Assembly: GCA_015229095.1 (NCBI GenBank)
Contig: JADGCE010000072.1
Span: forward strand, 1 to 13,468
Reading direction: 5' to 3'
From: Magnetococcales bacterium
GTDB taxonomy: Bacteria; Pseudomonadota; Magnetococcia; Magnetococcales; Magnetaquicoccaceae
Length of the DNA: 13,468 nt
Of this stretch, positions 6,825 to 13,468 are shown in pieces. Each line of letters opens with the position of its first letter. Positions within the stretch are counted from its first letter, which is position 1. The notes under the pieces are model-generated. The model saw only the letters and a program-made list of their open reading frames with translations, ran no database searches and was not told where the DNA came from. Position numbers and translations under genes: made by a program.

Positions 6825-9800
6825 ACCGTAGCAGATTTTCCCACTGTTGGGCCAAACGTTTGGCAGAGACCGGCAGGGCAGTGCGCAGATCCTGGGCAAA
6901 CAGAGAGACGCGATACTCCTCCAGCAACCATCGATACTGTTGCAGTTCTGGATCCCAGATCCGCTCTGCCAACCTCTTTTGGGCCAGTTGCTGATACTGC
7001 TGCCACAAGGGAGTCCACTCTGCCGCCTTCTGCATATCTTTGAGGGGTGCAAAGGCACGCCGCTCCAACCGCAACACAACCGCCTGCAGATAACGGGGAA
7101 TATGCTTGAGCCACTGCGGCGGGGTCTCCCGCAAAAACCCCGGATAGATCAGGGCATCCAGATGCTGGCGCAGCTCCTCCACCAGCACGGGCCAGCCCGG
7201 ACCACTCCCCCCCTGCAAGGCCGTCACAACCGCTTGATGGCGGAGCACAATCTGTTGCACCAAAGCCTGCACATCTTCGATGGCCTGGCTGACCAACCCC
7301 CTTCCAGCAGCCAAACGCTGCAAAAAACAGGCTTCCGTCTCAATCTCTTCCGTCGACACATCCAAAAAAACCCGTGCCAACGCCACCGCCTGGATCTCCC
7401 GCAACAATCCCTTCTGCGACCCGAACAGGGTCGCCCGGGCGGCAATCTCTTTTTGAATCCCCCGTTTTTTTTCCAACAGTTGCGACGGCTGGGGCAGCTG
7501 CAGGGCAAACAGACGCACCAACCCCCAGCGGCTCACCTGCCGGGCCTGCTGCGCATCTTCCAGCAGGGTGAGAGAGACACTGCTCCCATCATCCCGAATG
7601 GCCGGAAACCCGAAGGTATGGCCGCCCTCCCCCGACAACACCACCTGCTGGGGCAGATCGCCAAAATCCCAGCGGGTCACCCCGGAACGCTCAAACGCGG
7701 CCTTGGGCAACTGGCTGAAACTTTTATTGGCCACAACACCCCATTGCTGTTGCAGTTGCAGCAAATCCCGCCCCTGGGCAAGAATCTTGTGCGCTTTTTC
7801 GTCGACAATCTTAAAATTCATCCGCAGATGCTCCGGCAGATCGGCAAAACGCCAGGCATCGCTGGGAATCTCTACACCATAGCGGCGCAACAACAGCAGG
7901 CTCAACACCGCCCCCATCGGCTTGCCGTACTCTTTGTCGGTCAAATGTTCCAAACAAAACTGCTGCGTCTGCGGCATGGGCACCAGGGGACGACGCCAGG
8001 CCTTGGGTAAACTTTTCAGCAGTGCCATCAGTTTGTCCGGCAACAAGCCGGGCACCAGCCATTCGAAGGGGGGGGGTGAGAGCTGATTGAGATAGGGGAG
8101 GGGAATATGCACGCTGATACCATCCTCCCCGGCCCCCGGATTGAAATGGTATTCCAGGGAGAGTTCCAAACCGTTGACCCGCACATGTCCCGGAAAGCTT
8201 TCGCCGGTGATCCCTTCCCCCCCCTGACGCAGCAACATGTCACGGCTAAAAAAGAGCAGACGGGGATTGCGTTTGCGGGCCTGATGATACCATTGATGGC
8301 ACAGTTGGGTGCTGTGGACATGGGGGGGAATCTGCTGGTCGTAAAAGGCAAACAGGGTCTGATCGTCCACCAGCAGATCTTTGCGCCGGGATTTATGTTC
8401 CAACTCCCGCACTTCGGCAATCAACCCCTGATTGTGGGCGAAAAAGGCCGCCGAGCTCTGCATGTGGCCCTCCACCAGGGCGGACTGAATAAAAATTTCC
8501 CGGGCCAGCTTGCCATCCAGCGGTGCAAATTGCACCTTGCGTTGTCCAATCAGGGTGAGGCCAAACAGGGTCACGCGCTCGAAGACCAGCACACAGCCGG
8601 CCTTTTTACTCCAATGGGGATCCTGGTGATGTTTGCGGCACAAAGGGCCCGCCACCGCTTCAATCCACTCCGGTTCCACCCGTGCACAAATGCTGGCAAA
8701 CAGGCGGGTGGTCTCGATCAACTCCCCGGCCACCAGCCAGGTGGGCCCTTTTTTATGCAGGACAGAAGCGGGGGAGAGCACAAAGCGGTTTTGCTGAACC
8801 CCTACATAATCATAGGTTTCTGTTTTCAAGCCGATCAATCCCAACGCCCCAGAGAGCACGGCCTTATGCACGGCCATAAAGCCGGCTGGCGCGCCGTTGA
8901 GGGTCATGCCCAACTCTGTCAGCAGACGGCTGAGTTGTTCGTGAATGCCTTGCCACTCCCGCACCCGAACCACCGACAAAAAATTTTCTTTCAAAAACCG
9001 GCGGAACTGGTTGTTGGAGGTCGACTCCTGGCGACCCGCCTCAATGAACGACCACAGTGTGAGAAAACCCAAAAAATCGGAGTGAGGTTCCACATGTCTC
9101 TTGTGGGCCAACTCGGCTTTGCCACGCTGGGCAGCGGGCCACTCCCTGGGATCGGGCAGGCTCAGGGCGGAAACAATAATCAACATTTCCGCCAAACATT
9201 GGTAGGTTTGGCCAGCCAGCAGCATGCGACCCAGGCGGGGTTCCAGGGGCAGGCGCGCCAATTCCCCCCCCAATGGGGTCAATCCCCCCCGGTCATCCAG
9301 GGCACCCAACTCCGCCAGCAGGCGCACGCCATCCTGAATGGCCCCCCGCGTCGGGGGATCGACAAAGGGAAAGCTCTCCATCTCCCCCAGTTTTAAAAAT
9401 TTCATCTGCAAAATCACCGCTGCCAGGGAGATCCGCAAAATTTCCGGATCGGTAAACAGCGGCCTAGCCAAAAAATCTTCCTCGGCAAAGAGGCGAATAC
9501 AGACCCCATCGGAGAGTCGTCCACAGCGCCCCTGGCGTTGGTTGGCGGCGGCCTGGGCAACCTTTTCGATCGGCAAGCGGCGCACCTGGGTACGGCCACT
9601 GTGACGACTGATGCGCGCCAGCCCACTGTCAATCACATAGCGAATGCCCGGTATGGTAATCGAGGTTTCCGCCACATTGGTGGCCAGAATAATGCGCCGG
9701 CTGCCCCCAGGCTGAAAAATACGCCGCTGATCGGCCATGGAGAGACGGGCAAACAGGGGCAAAACATCGGTATGGGGAAGTTCCTGTTTGCGCAAATATT

Positions 9801-10770
9801 CTCCCACCTCCCGAATCTCCCGCTCCCCTGGCAAAAAGACCAAAATATCCCCAGAGGGCCCCAATCCGATCAGTTCCTGGACCGCATCCCAAATACCCTG
9901 CTCCAACTCTTTCTCTTCACTCTCCTTCTCCTCACCCTCTCCCGCCTCTTCAGTGCGCAGGGGGCGGTAGCGGGTCTCCACGGGAAACGTGCGACCGGCT
10001 ATCTCCAGACTGGGAGCATCCGCAAAATGCCGGGCGATCCGCTGGACATCCAACGTGGCAGAACTGATGATCACTTTCAGGTCGGGCCGCCGGGGCAGCA
10101 GCTGTTTCAGATAACCCAGAATAAAATCGATGTTAAGGCTCCGCTCGTGGGCCTCGTCGATGATCAGGGTGTCATAACGGGAAAGCAGTCGATCGCTTTG
10201 AATCTCGGCCAGCAAGATGCCGTCTGTCATCACCTTGACCAGGGAATCGGGGCTGACCCGGTCGGTAAAGCGCATTTTATAGCCGACCAGGCCACCGATT
10301 TCGGAACGCAAATCCTGGGCAAGAAAGTCGGCGATGCTGCGGGCGGCGATGCGCCTGGGTTGGGTGATACCGATCCAACCGCCGCTGCCTCGCTGCAGTT
10401 GCAGGCAAATTTTTGGCAGTTGCGTGGTTTTGCCGGAACCCGTTTCGCCACACAAAACCACAACCGGATGTTTTTCAATCAGTTCGGCAATCTGTTGCCG
10501 CCGTTGGGCAACGGGCAGCTCCTCCGGAAAGTGGAGCAGGGGCAGGGCGGCGAGCCGTTTGGCGCGATTTTGGCGGGAGGCGGTCATCTGCGCCACCCAC
10601 TCCGTCAACGCCTCCTGAACATCCTCGCCCTGCTGCTGTTTGTGCGCCAGCATACGCAGACGGCGCCGCAATTCGACCTGATCGCGGATCAATCCCTGGG
10701 GAATATCACGGAACAGCCGGCGGATGGTGGCGGGGATCGAGGGAACAGAGGGGCGTTTGCTGGGGGACAT
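6823..10770 (-). CDS. hrpA: ATP-dependent RNA helicase HrpA (DEAH box)
   Basis: A 1315-residue DEAH-box RNA helicase, close to the roughly 1300 residues of E. coli HrpA, which is linked to mRNA processing and to relief of stalled ribosomes. Seen: Walker A GETGSGKT (108-115), TQPRR (136-140), DEAH (205-208), SAT (237-239), motif V ATNVAETSITIPG (363-375) and motif VI QRQGRCGR (411-418). The helicase-associated domain follows, then the long HrpA-specific C-terminal half (DUF3418 type) with recognisable stretches such as VREWQ, ELEHKSRR and VHIPLPYLNQ. The linker between the two RecA lobes has a Glu-rich insert at about 274-291. The ATG at 10770 is the best start, but no Shine-Dalgarno sequence is visible, and a strong stem-loop lies 17 nt upstream. 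The frame is also open upstream to a GTG at 10836, inside the spacer. It follows ahcY by 72 nt and converges on the kinase gene. Confidence 0.95.
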   Translation of the reverse strand: MSPSKRPSVPSIPATIRRLFRDIPQGLIRDQVELRRRLRMLAHKQQQGEDVQEALTEWVAQMTASRQNRAKRLAALPLLHFPEELPVAQRRQQIAELIEKHPVVVLCGETGSGKTTQLPKICLQLQRGSGGWIGITQPRRIAARSIADFLAQDLRSEIGGLVGYKMRFTDRVSPDSLVKVMTDGILLAEIQSDRLLSRYDTLIIDEAHERSLNIDFILGYLKQLLPRRPDLKVIISSATLDVQRIARHFADAPSLEIAGRTFPVETRYRPLRTEEAGEGEEKESEEKELEQGIWDAVQELIGLGPSGDILVFLPGEREIREVGEYLRKQELPHTDVLPLFARLSMADQRRIFQPGGSRRIILATNVAETSITIPGIRYVIDSGLARISRHSGRTQVRRLPIEKVAQAAANQRQGRCGRLSDGVCIRLFAEEDFLARPLFTDPEILRISLAAVILQMKFLKLGEMESFPFVDPPTRGAIQDGVRLLAELGALDDRGGLTPLGGELARLPLEPRLGRMLLAGQTYQCLAEMLIIVSALSLPDPREWPAAQRGKAELAHKRHVEPHSDFLGFLTLWSFIEAGRQESTSNNQFRRFLKENFLSVVRVREWQGIHEQLSRLLTELGMTLNGAPAGFMAVHKAVLSGALGLIGLKTETYDYVGVQQNRFVLSPASVLHKKGPTWLVAGELIETTRLFASICARVEPEWIEAVAGPLCRKHHQDPHWSKKAGCVLVFERVTLFGLTLIGQRKVQFAPLDGKLAREIFIQSALVEGHMQSSAAFFAHNQGLIAEVRELEHKSRRKDLLVDDQTLFAFYDQQIPPHVHSTQLCHQWYHQARKRNPRLLFFSRDMLLRQGGEGITGESFPGHVRVNGLELSLEYHFNPGAGEDGISVHIPLPYLNQLSPPPFEWLVPGLLPDKLMALLKSLPKAWRRPLVPMPQTQQFCLEHLTDKEYGKPMGAVLSLLLLRRYGVEIPSDAWRFADLPEHLRMNFKIVDEKAHKILAQGRDLLQLQQQWGVVANKSFSQLPKAAFERSGVTRWDFGDLPQQVVLSGEGGHTFGFPAIRDDGSSVSLTLLEDAQQARQVSRWGLVRLFALQLPQPSQLLEKKRGIQKEIAARATLFGSQKGLLREIQAVALARVFLDVSTEEIETEACFLQRLAAGRGLVSQAIEDVQALVQQIVLRHQAVVTALQGGSGPGWPVLVEELRQHLDALIYPGFLRETPPQWLKHIPRYLQAVVLRLERRAFAPLKDMQKAAEWTPLWQQYQQLAQKRLAERIWDPELQQYRWLLEEYRVSLFAQDLRTALPVSAKRLAQQWENLLR

Positions 10771-10787
10771 GGTCGGCGTGCGGATTA

Positions 10788-10818
10788 CCCTGTGGGGAGG
10801 GGTCGCCCTCCCACAGGG
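10788..10818 (-). terminator. Strong stem-loop in the ahcY-hrpA spacer
   Basis: A 13-bp stem pairs 10788-10801 with 10806-10818, with a 4-nt loop and one bulged G at 10797; the outer nine pairs are CCCTGTGGG with CCCACAGGG. It begins 24 nt after the ahcY stop and ends 17 nt before the hrpA ATG. No T run follows in either direction, so it is not a standard intrinsic terminator. It may protect the ahcY 3' end, reduce read-through into hrpA, or limit hrpA translation; the sequence cannot decide among these. The structure is confident, the role is not. Confidence 0.5.
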
Positions 10819-10842
10819 AATCGGGCCAGCTGTCACAGATGA

Positions 10843-12141
10843 TCAATAACGATAATGATCGGGTTTGAAGGGGCCTTGGGGCGAAACGCCGATATAATCG
10901 GCCTGTTTGGCGGTCAGTTTGGTCAGATGGGCGCCCAGCTTGCCCAGATGCAGGGCGGCGACCTTTTCATCCAGGTGTTTGGGCAGCACGTAGACACCGA
11001 CCGCATATTTGCCCGGATTGCTCCACAGCTCAATCTGTGCCATGACCTGATTGGTGAAGGAGTTGGACATGACAAAGCTGGCGTGTCCTGTGGCACAGCC
11101 CAGATTGACCAGGCGCCCCTCGGCCAGGACGATGATCCGCTTGCCATCGGGAAAGATGACATGATCCACCTGGGGTTTGATATTTTCCCAGGTCAGGCTG
11201 CGGATGCCGGCAATATCGATTTCCGAATCAAAATGGCCGATATTGCAGACAATGGACTGATCTTTCATGCGGTCCATATGGGCGCGGGTGATGACATCCA
11301 CATTGCCGGTGGCGGTGACAAAAATATCACCGATGGCGGCTGCCTCGTCCATGGTGACCACCCGATACCCCTCCATGGCGGCCTGCAGGGCACAGATGGG
11401 ATCGATCTCCGTGATCCAGACGGTGGCCCCCATCCCCCGGAAGGCTTGCGCACACCCCTTGCCCACATCCCCATAGCCGCACACCACGCAGATCTTGCCG
11501 GCGATCATCACATCGGTGGCCCGTTTGATGCCGTCGATCAGGGATTCCCGGCAGCCATAGAGATTGTCAAACTTGGATTTGGTCACGGAGTCGTTGACAT
11601 TGAAAGCGGGCACTTTGAGGGCACCCTTTTTCAACATTTCCTGCAAACGATGCACCCCGGTGGTGGTCTCCTCGGAGAGCCCCCGAATGCCTTGTAAAAT
11701 GTCCGCATGTTCGGGACGATGCAGGACGGTCGTGACATCGCCGCCGTCGTCCAGAATCATGTTGGGACGCCAGTTGTTGGGGCCTGTGATGGTTTGATCG
11801 ATACACCACCAGAACTCCTCTTCCGTCTCGCCTTTCCAGGCAAAGACCGCAATACCCGCAGCGGCCATGGCGGCGGCGGCGTGATCCTGGGTGGAAAAAA
11901 TGTTGCAGGATGACCAACGGAGCTCGGCCCCCAGGGCAACCAGGGTCTCCATCAGCACGGCGGTTTGGATGGTCATATGCAGGCAACCGACGATACGGGC
12001 CCCTGCCAGAGGTTTTTGATCTTTGTATTCACGCCGCAGGGCCATCAACCCGGGCATTTCGGTCTCGGCTATCTGGATCTCTTTGCGCCCCCACTCGGCC
12101 AAAGAGATATCCGCTACCTTGTAATCGTTCGCGACAGACAT
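10843..12141 (-). CDS. ahcY: Adenosylhomocysteinase (S-adenosylhomocysteine hydrolase)
   Basis: A 432-residue NAD-dependent enzyme that splits S-adenosylhomocysteine into adenosine and homocysteine, relieving product inhibition of methyltransferases. Seen: substrate-domain residues His55 (GCLHMT), Asp131/Asp132 (ILDDGGD), Glu157 (SEETTTG), Lys188 and Asp192 (VTKSKFDN); the NAD-binding loop GYGDVGKG (222-229); TATGN (276-280); NIGHFD with His303; and the conserved C-terminal KPDHYRY that reaches into the partner subunit. The roughly 40-residue insert after DGGD found in many bacterial enzymes is absent, so this is the short form. The chosen ATG has AAGGA 7 nt upstream; an in-frame ATG seven codons earlier has no such site. 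It lies 49 nt after metK on the same strand, which fits a shared activated-methyl-cycle operon. No SAH riboswitch could fit in that gap. Confidence 0.97.
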   Translation of the reverse strand: MSVANDYKVADISLAEWGRKEIQIAETEMPGLMALRREYKDQKPLAGARIVGCLHMTIQTAVLMETLVALGAELRWSSCNIFSTQDHAAAAMAAAGIAVFAWKGETEEEFWWCIDQTITGPNNWRPNMILDDGGDVTTVLHRPEHADILQGIRGLSEETTTGVHRLQEMLKKGALKVPAFNVNDSVTKSKFDNLYGCRESLIDGIKRATDVMIAGKICVVCGYGDVGKGCAQAFRGMGATVWITEIDPICALQAAMEGYRVVTMDEAAAIGDIFVTATGNVDVITRAHMDRMKDQSIVCNIGHFDSEIDIAGIRSLTWENIKPQVDHVIFPDGKRIIVLAEGRLVNLGCATGHASFVMSNSFTNQVMAQIELWSNPGKYAVGVYVLPKHLDEKVAALHLGKLGAHLTKLTAKQADYIGVSPQGPFKPDHYRY

Positions 12142-12190
12142 GGTACATTCCTTATGGTTCATTCAGAGAGTATGGGAGAGGGTGCGACTC

Positions 12191-13357
12191 TTACAGTCCG
12201 GCGTCACTCTTCAGCAGCTCGGCCTTGTCGGTCTTTTCCCAGTTGAACTCCGGCAACTCCCGTCCGAAGTGGCCATAGGCGGCTGTCTTGAGGTAGATGG
12301 GACGCAGCAGATCCAGGGTCCGGATGACGGCTTTGGGGCGCAGATCAAAGTGTTCGTTGACCAGTTGTTCGATGCGGGCATCGCTGACCCGTCCGGTGCC
12401 GAAGGTATTGACCATCATGGAGACCGGTTGGGCCACTCCGATGGCATAGGCGACCTGCACCTCGCAGCGACTGGCCAACCCAGCGGCGACGATGTTTTTG
12501 GCGACATAACGCCCCATGTAGGCGGAAGAGCGGTCCACCTTGCTGGGATCCTTGCCGGAGAAGGCCCCACCGCCATGGTGCCCTGAGCCGCCGTAGGTAT
12601 CGACGATAATTTTGCGACCGGTGAGACCGCAATCCCCCACGGGACCACCGATGACAAACCGACCGGTGGGATTGATATGGTAGACAACCGAACCGGTCAG
12701 CAATTCGGCGGGCAGCACCGGTTTGACGATCTCCTCGATGACTGCCTCCCGAATAGCGGCGTGGCTCATCTCAGGGGTGTGCTGGGTGGAGAGCACCACG
12801 GCCTCAATCGCAGCCGGCTTGCCGTCGGCATAGCGGATGGTAACCTGGGATTTGGCATCCGGTCGGAGCCAGGGCAGTTGGCCATTTTTTCTGACCCGCG
12901 CCTGTTGCTCCATGAGACGATGGGCATAATAAATGGGTGCAGGCATAAAAACCGGGGTTTCGCTGCAGGCATAACCGAACATCAAACCCTGGTCCCCGGC
13001 CCCCTGGTCCAAATCCAGACCTTCGCCCTCGTTCACCCCCTGGGCAATGTCCACCGACTGTTTGTCCAGGCTGACCAGCACGGCGCAGGAGGCATAGTCA
13101 AACCCCATATCGGAGGAGTTGTAGCCGATCTCCTGGATGACATCCCGCACCACCTGCGTATAATCCACAACGCTCCGCGTCGTAATTTCGCCAGCGATCA
13201 CCACCATTCCGGTGGTAATCAAGGTCTCGCAGGCCACACGACTGCTGGAATCCTGCGCCAGGATGGCATCGAGAATACCATCCGAAACTTGATCCGCCAC
13301 CTTGTCCGGGTGCCCCTCGGAGACCGATTCCGAAGTAAAAAGAAAATTGTGTGCCAT
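12191..13357 (-). CDS. metK: S-adenosylmethionine synthetase (methionine adenosyltransferase)
   Basis: A 388-residue cytosolic enzyme that makes S-adenosylmethionine from methionine and ATP; E. coli MetK has 384 residues. Seen: N-terminal SESVSEGHPDK (9-19) with the catalytic His16 and metal-binding Asp18, the signature GAGDQGLMFGYA (119-130), the region around HINPTGRFVIGGP (227-239), and the glycine-rich signature GGGAFSGKDPSKVDRS (262-277). The C-terminus GHFGRELPEFNWEKTDK is typical of the family. The ATG at 13357 has GGGAG 7 nt upstream and gives the normal MetK N-terminus; the frame is open 11 codons further but those residues are unlike MetK. It is the first gene of the metK-ahcY unit, with a plausible promoter about 40 nt upstream. 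Confidence 0.98.
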   Translation of the reverse strand: MAHNFLFTSESVSEGHPDKVADQVSDGILDAILAQDSSSRVACETLITTGMVVIAGEITTRSVVDYTQVVRDVIQEIGYNSSDMGFDYASCAVLVSLDKQSVDIAQGVNEGEGLDLDQGAGDQGLMFGYACSETPVFMPAPIYYAHRLMEQQARVRKNGQLPWLRPDAKSQVTIRYADGKPAAIEAVVLSTQHTPEMSHAAIREAVIEEIVKPVLPAELLTGSVVYHINPTGRFVIGGPVGDCGLTGRKIIVDTYGGSGHHGGGAFSGKDPSKVDRSSAYMGRYVAKNIVAAGLASRCEVQVAYAIGVAQPVSMMVNTFGTGRVSDARIEQLVNEHFDLRPKAVIRTLDLLRPIYLKTAAYGHFGRELPEFNWEKTDKAELLKSDAGL

Positions 13358-13396
13358 GAGTTCACTCCCGATTTGAAAATGCAGAAACAAAGGACC

Positions 13397-13426
13397 ATTC
13401 TAACACAATCCCCCCGTCGTTGCCAG
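13397..13426 (-). promoter_or_regulatory. Probable sigma70 promoter of metK with extended -10
   Basis: Read on the minus strand, CTGGCA (complement of 13421-13426) and TAGAAT (complement of 13397-13402) are 18 nt apart. The -10 matches five of six consensus bases and is preceded by TGT, giving an extended -10; the -35 matches four of six. Transcription would start near 13390, leaving a leader of only about 33 nt before the metK ATG, too short for a SAM riboswitch. Confidence 0.5.
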
Positions 13427-13468
13427 ACAAATTTCAGATATCGCTCCGCTCTTTTTCGGCCCATTGCC

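Noticed and set aside
6847..10842. Three long plus-strand open frames (6847-8010, 8107-9396, 9538-10842) antisense to hrpA
   Set aside because: They lie opposite a gene with intact helicase motifs throughout, have Gln/His/Pro-rich composition typical of antisense GC-rich shadows, and show no recognisable motifs.
10855..11697. 280-residue plus-strand open frame antisense to ahcY
   Set aside because: AhcY is unmistakable on the other strand; the antisense translation is Gly/Asp/His-rich low-information sequence.
13358..13468. SAM-II or SAM/SAH riboswitch upstream of metK
   Set aside because: The likely promoter leaves only about 33 nt of leader, and I could not recognise the conserved cores by eye.
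1..13468. Defence island, mobile element, CRISPR or biosynthetic cluster
   Set aside because: All seven genes are housekeeping or signalling families; no transposase, integrase, repeat array or tRNA-flanked boundary was seen.

Overview
The window looks like ordinary chromosomal DNA from a GC-rich Proteobacterium. It holds seven protein genes, all with recognisable families, and no RNA gene, insertion sequence, phage gene, CRISPR array or att site that I could find. The lineage is inferred from gene content: a long HrpA-type helicase, a Mak-type ROK fructokinase, a short-form AhcY beside MetK, an Suv3-type helicase and a complex hybrid histidine kinase. An alphaproteobacterial or Magnetococcales-like origin would fit, but the sequence alone does not prove it.

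Layout. The left end (1-1657, minus strand) is a two-gene unit: mak (ROK fructokinase), then 23 nt later a metallo-beta-lactamase-fold hydrolase cut by the window edge. A 145 nt divergent spacer with a 10-bp palindrome separates this unit from a plus-strand Suv3-type RNA helicase gene (1803-3446). That gene ends in a C-rich, G-poor stretch coding a Pro/Arg tail. A 320 nt spacer with no credible gene follows. Next is a 1015-residue soluble hybrid histidine kinase (3767-6814) with domain order REC-PAS-HisKA-HATPase-REC-REC-HPt. Its stop codon and that of the convergent hrpA (10770-6823, minus) are only 8 nt apart, inside one inverted repeat.

The right part is a minus-strand run in the order metK (13357-12191), ahcY (12141-10843), hrpA. 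MetK makes S-adenosylmethionine and AhcY removes the S-adenosylhomocysteine left after methyl transfer. Their 49 nt spacing suggests one activated-methyl-cycle operon, read from a plausible extended -10 promoter at 13397-13426. HrpA follows after 72 nt. That spacer carries a strong 13-bp stem-loop 17 nt before the hrpA start codon, which has no clear Shine-Dalgarno sequence.

I did not find an undescribed system. The items most worth checking are the compact Suv3-type helicase, the stem-loop in front of hrpA, the cysteine cluster in the kinase PAS domain, and the inverted repeat over the two convergent stop codons. The large open frames antisense to hrpA and ahcY are best explained as shadows of GC-rich coding sequence.
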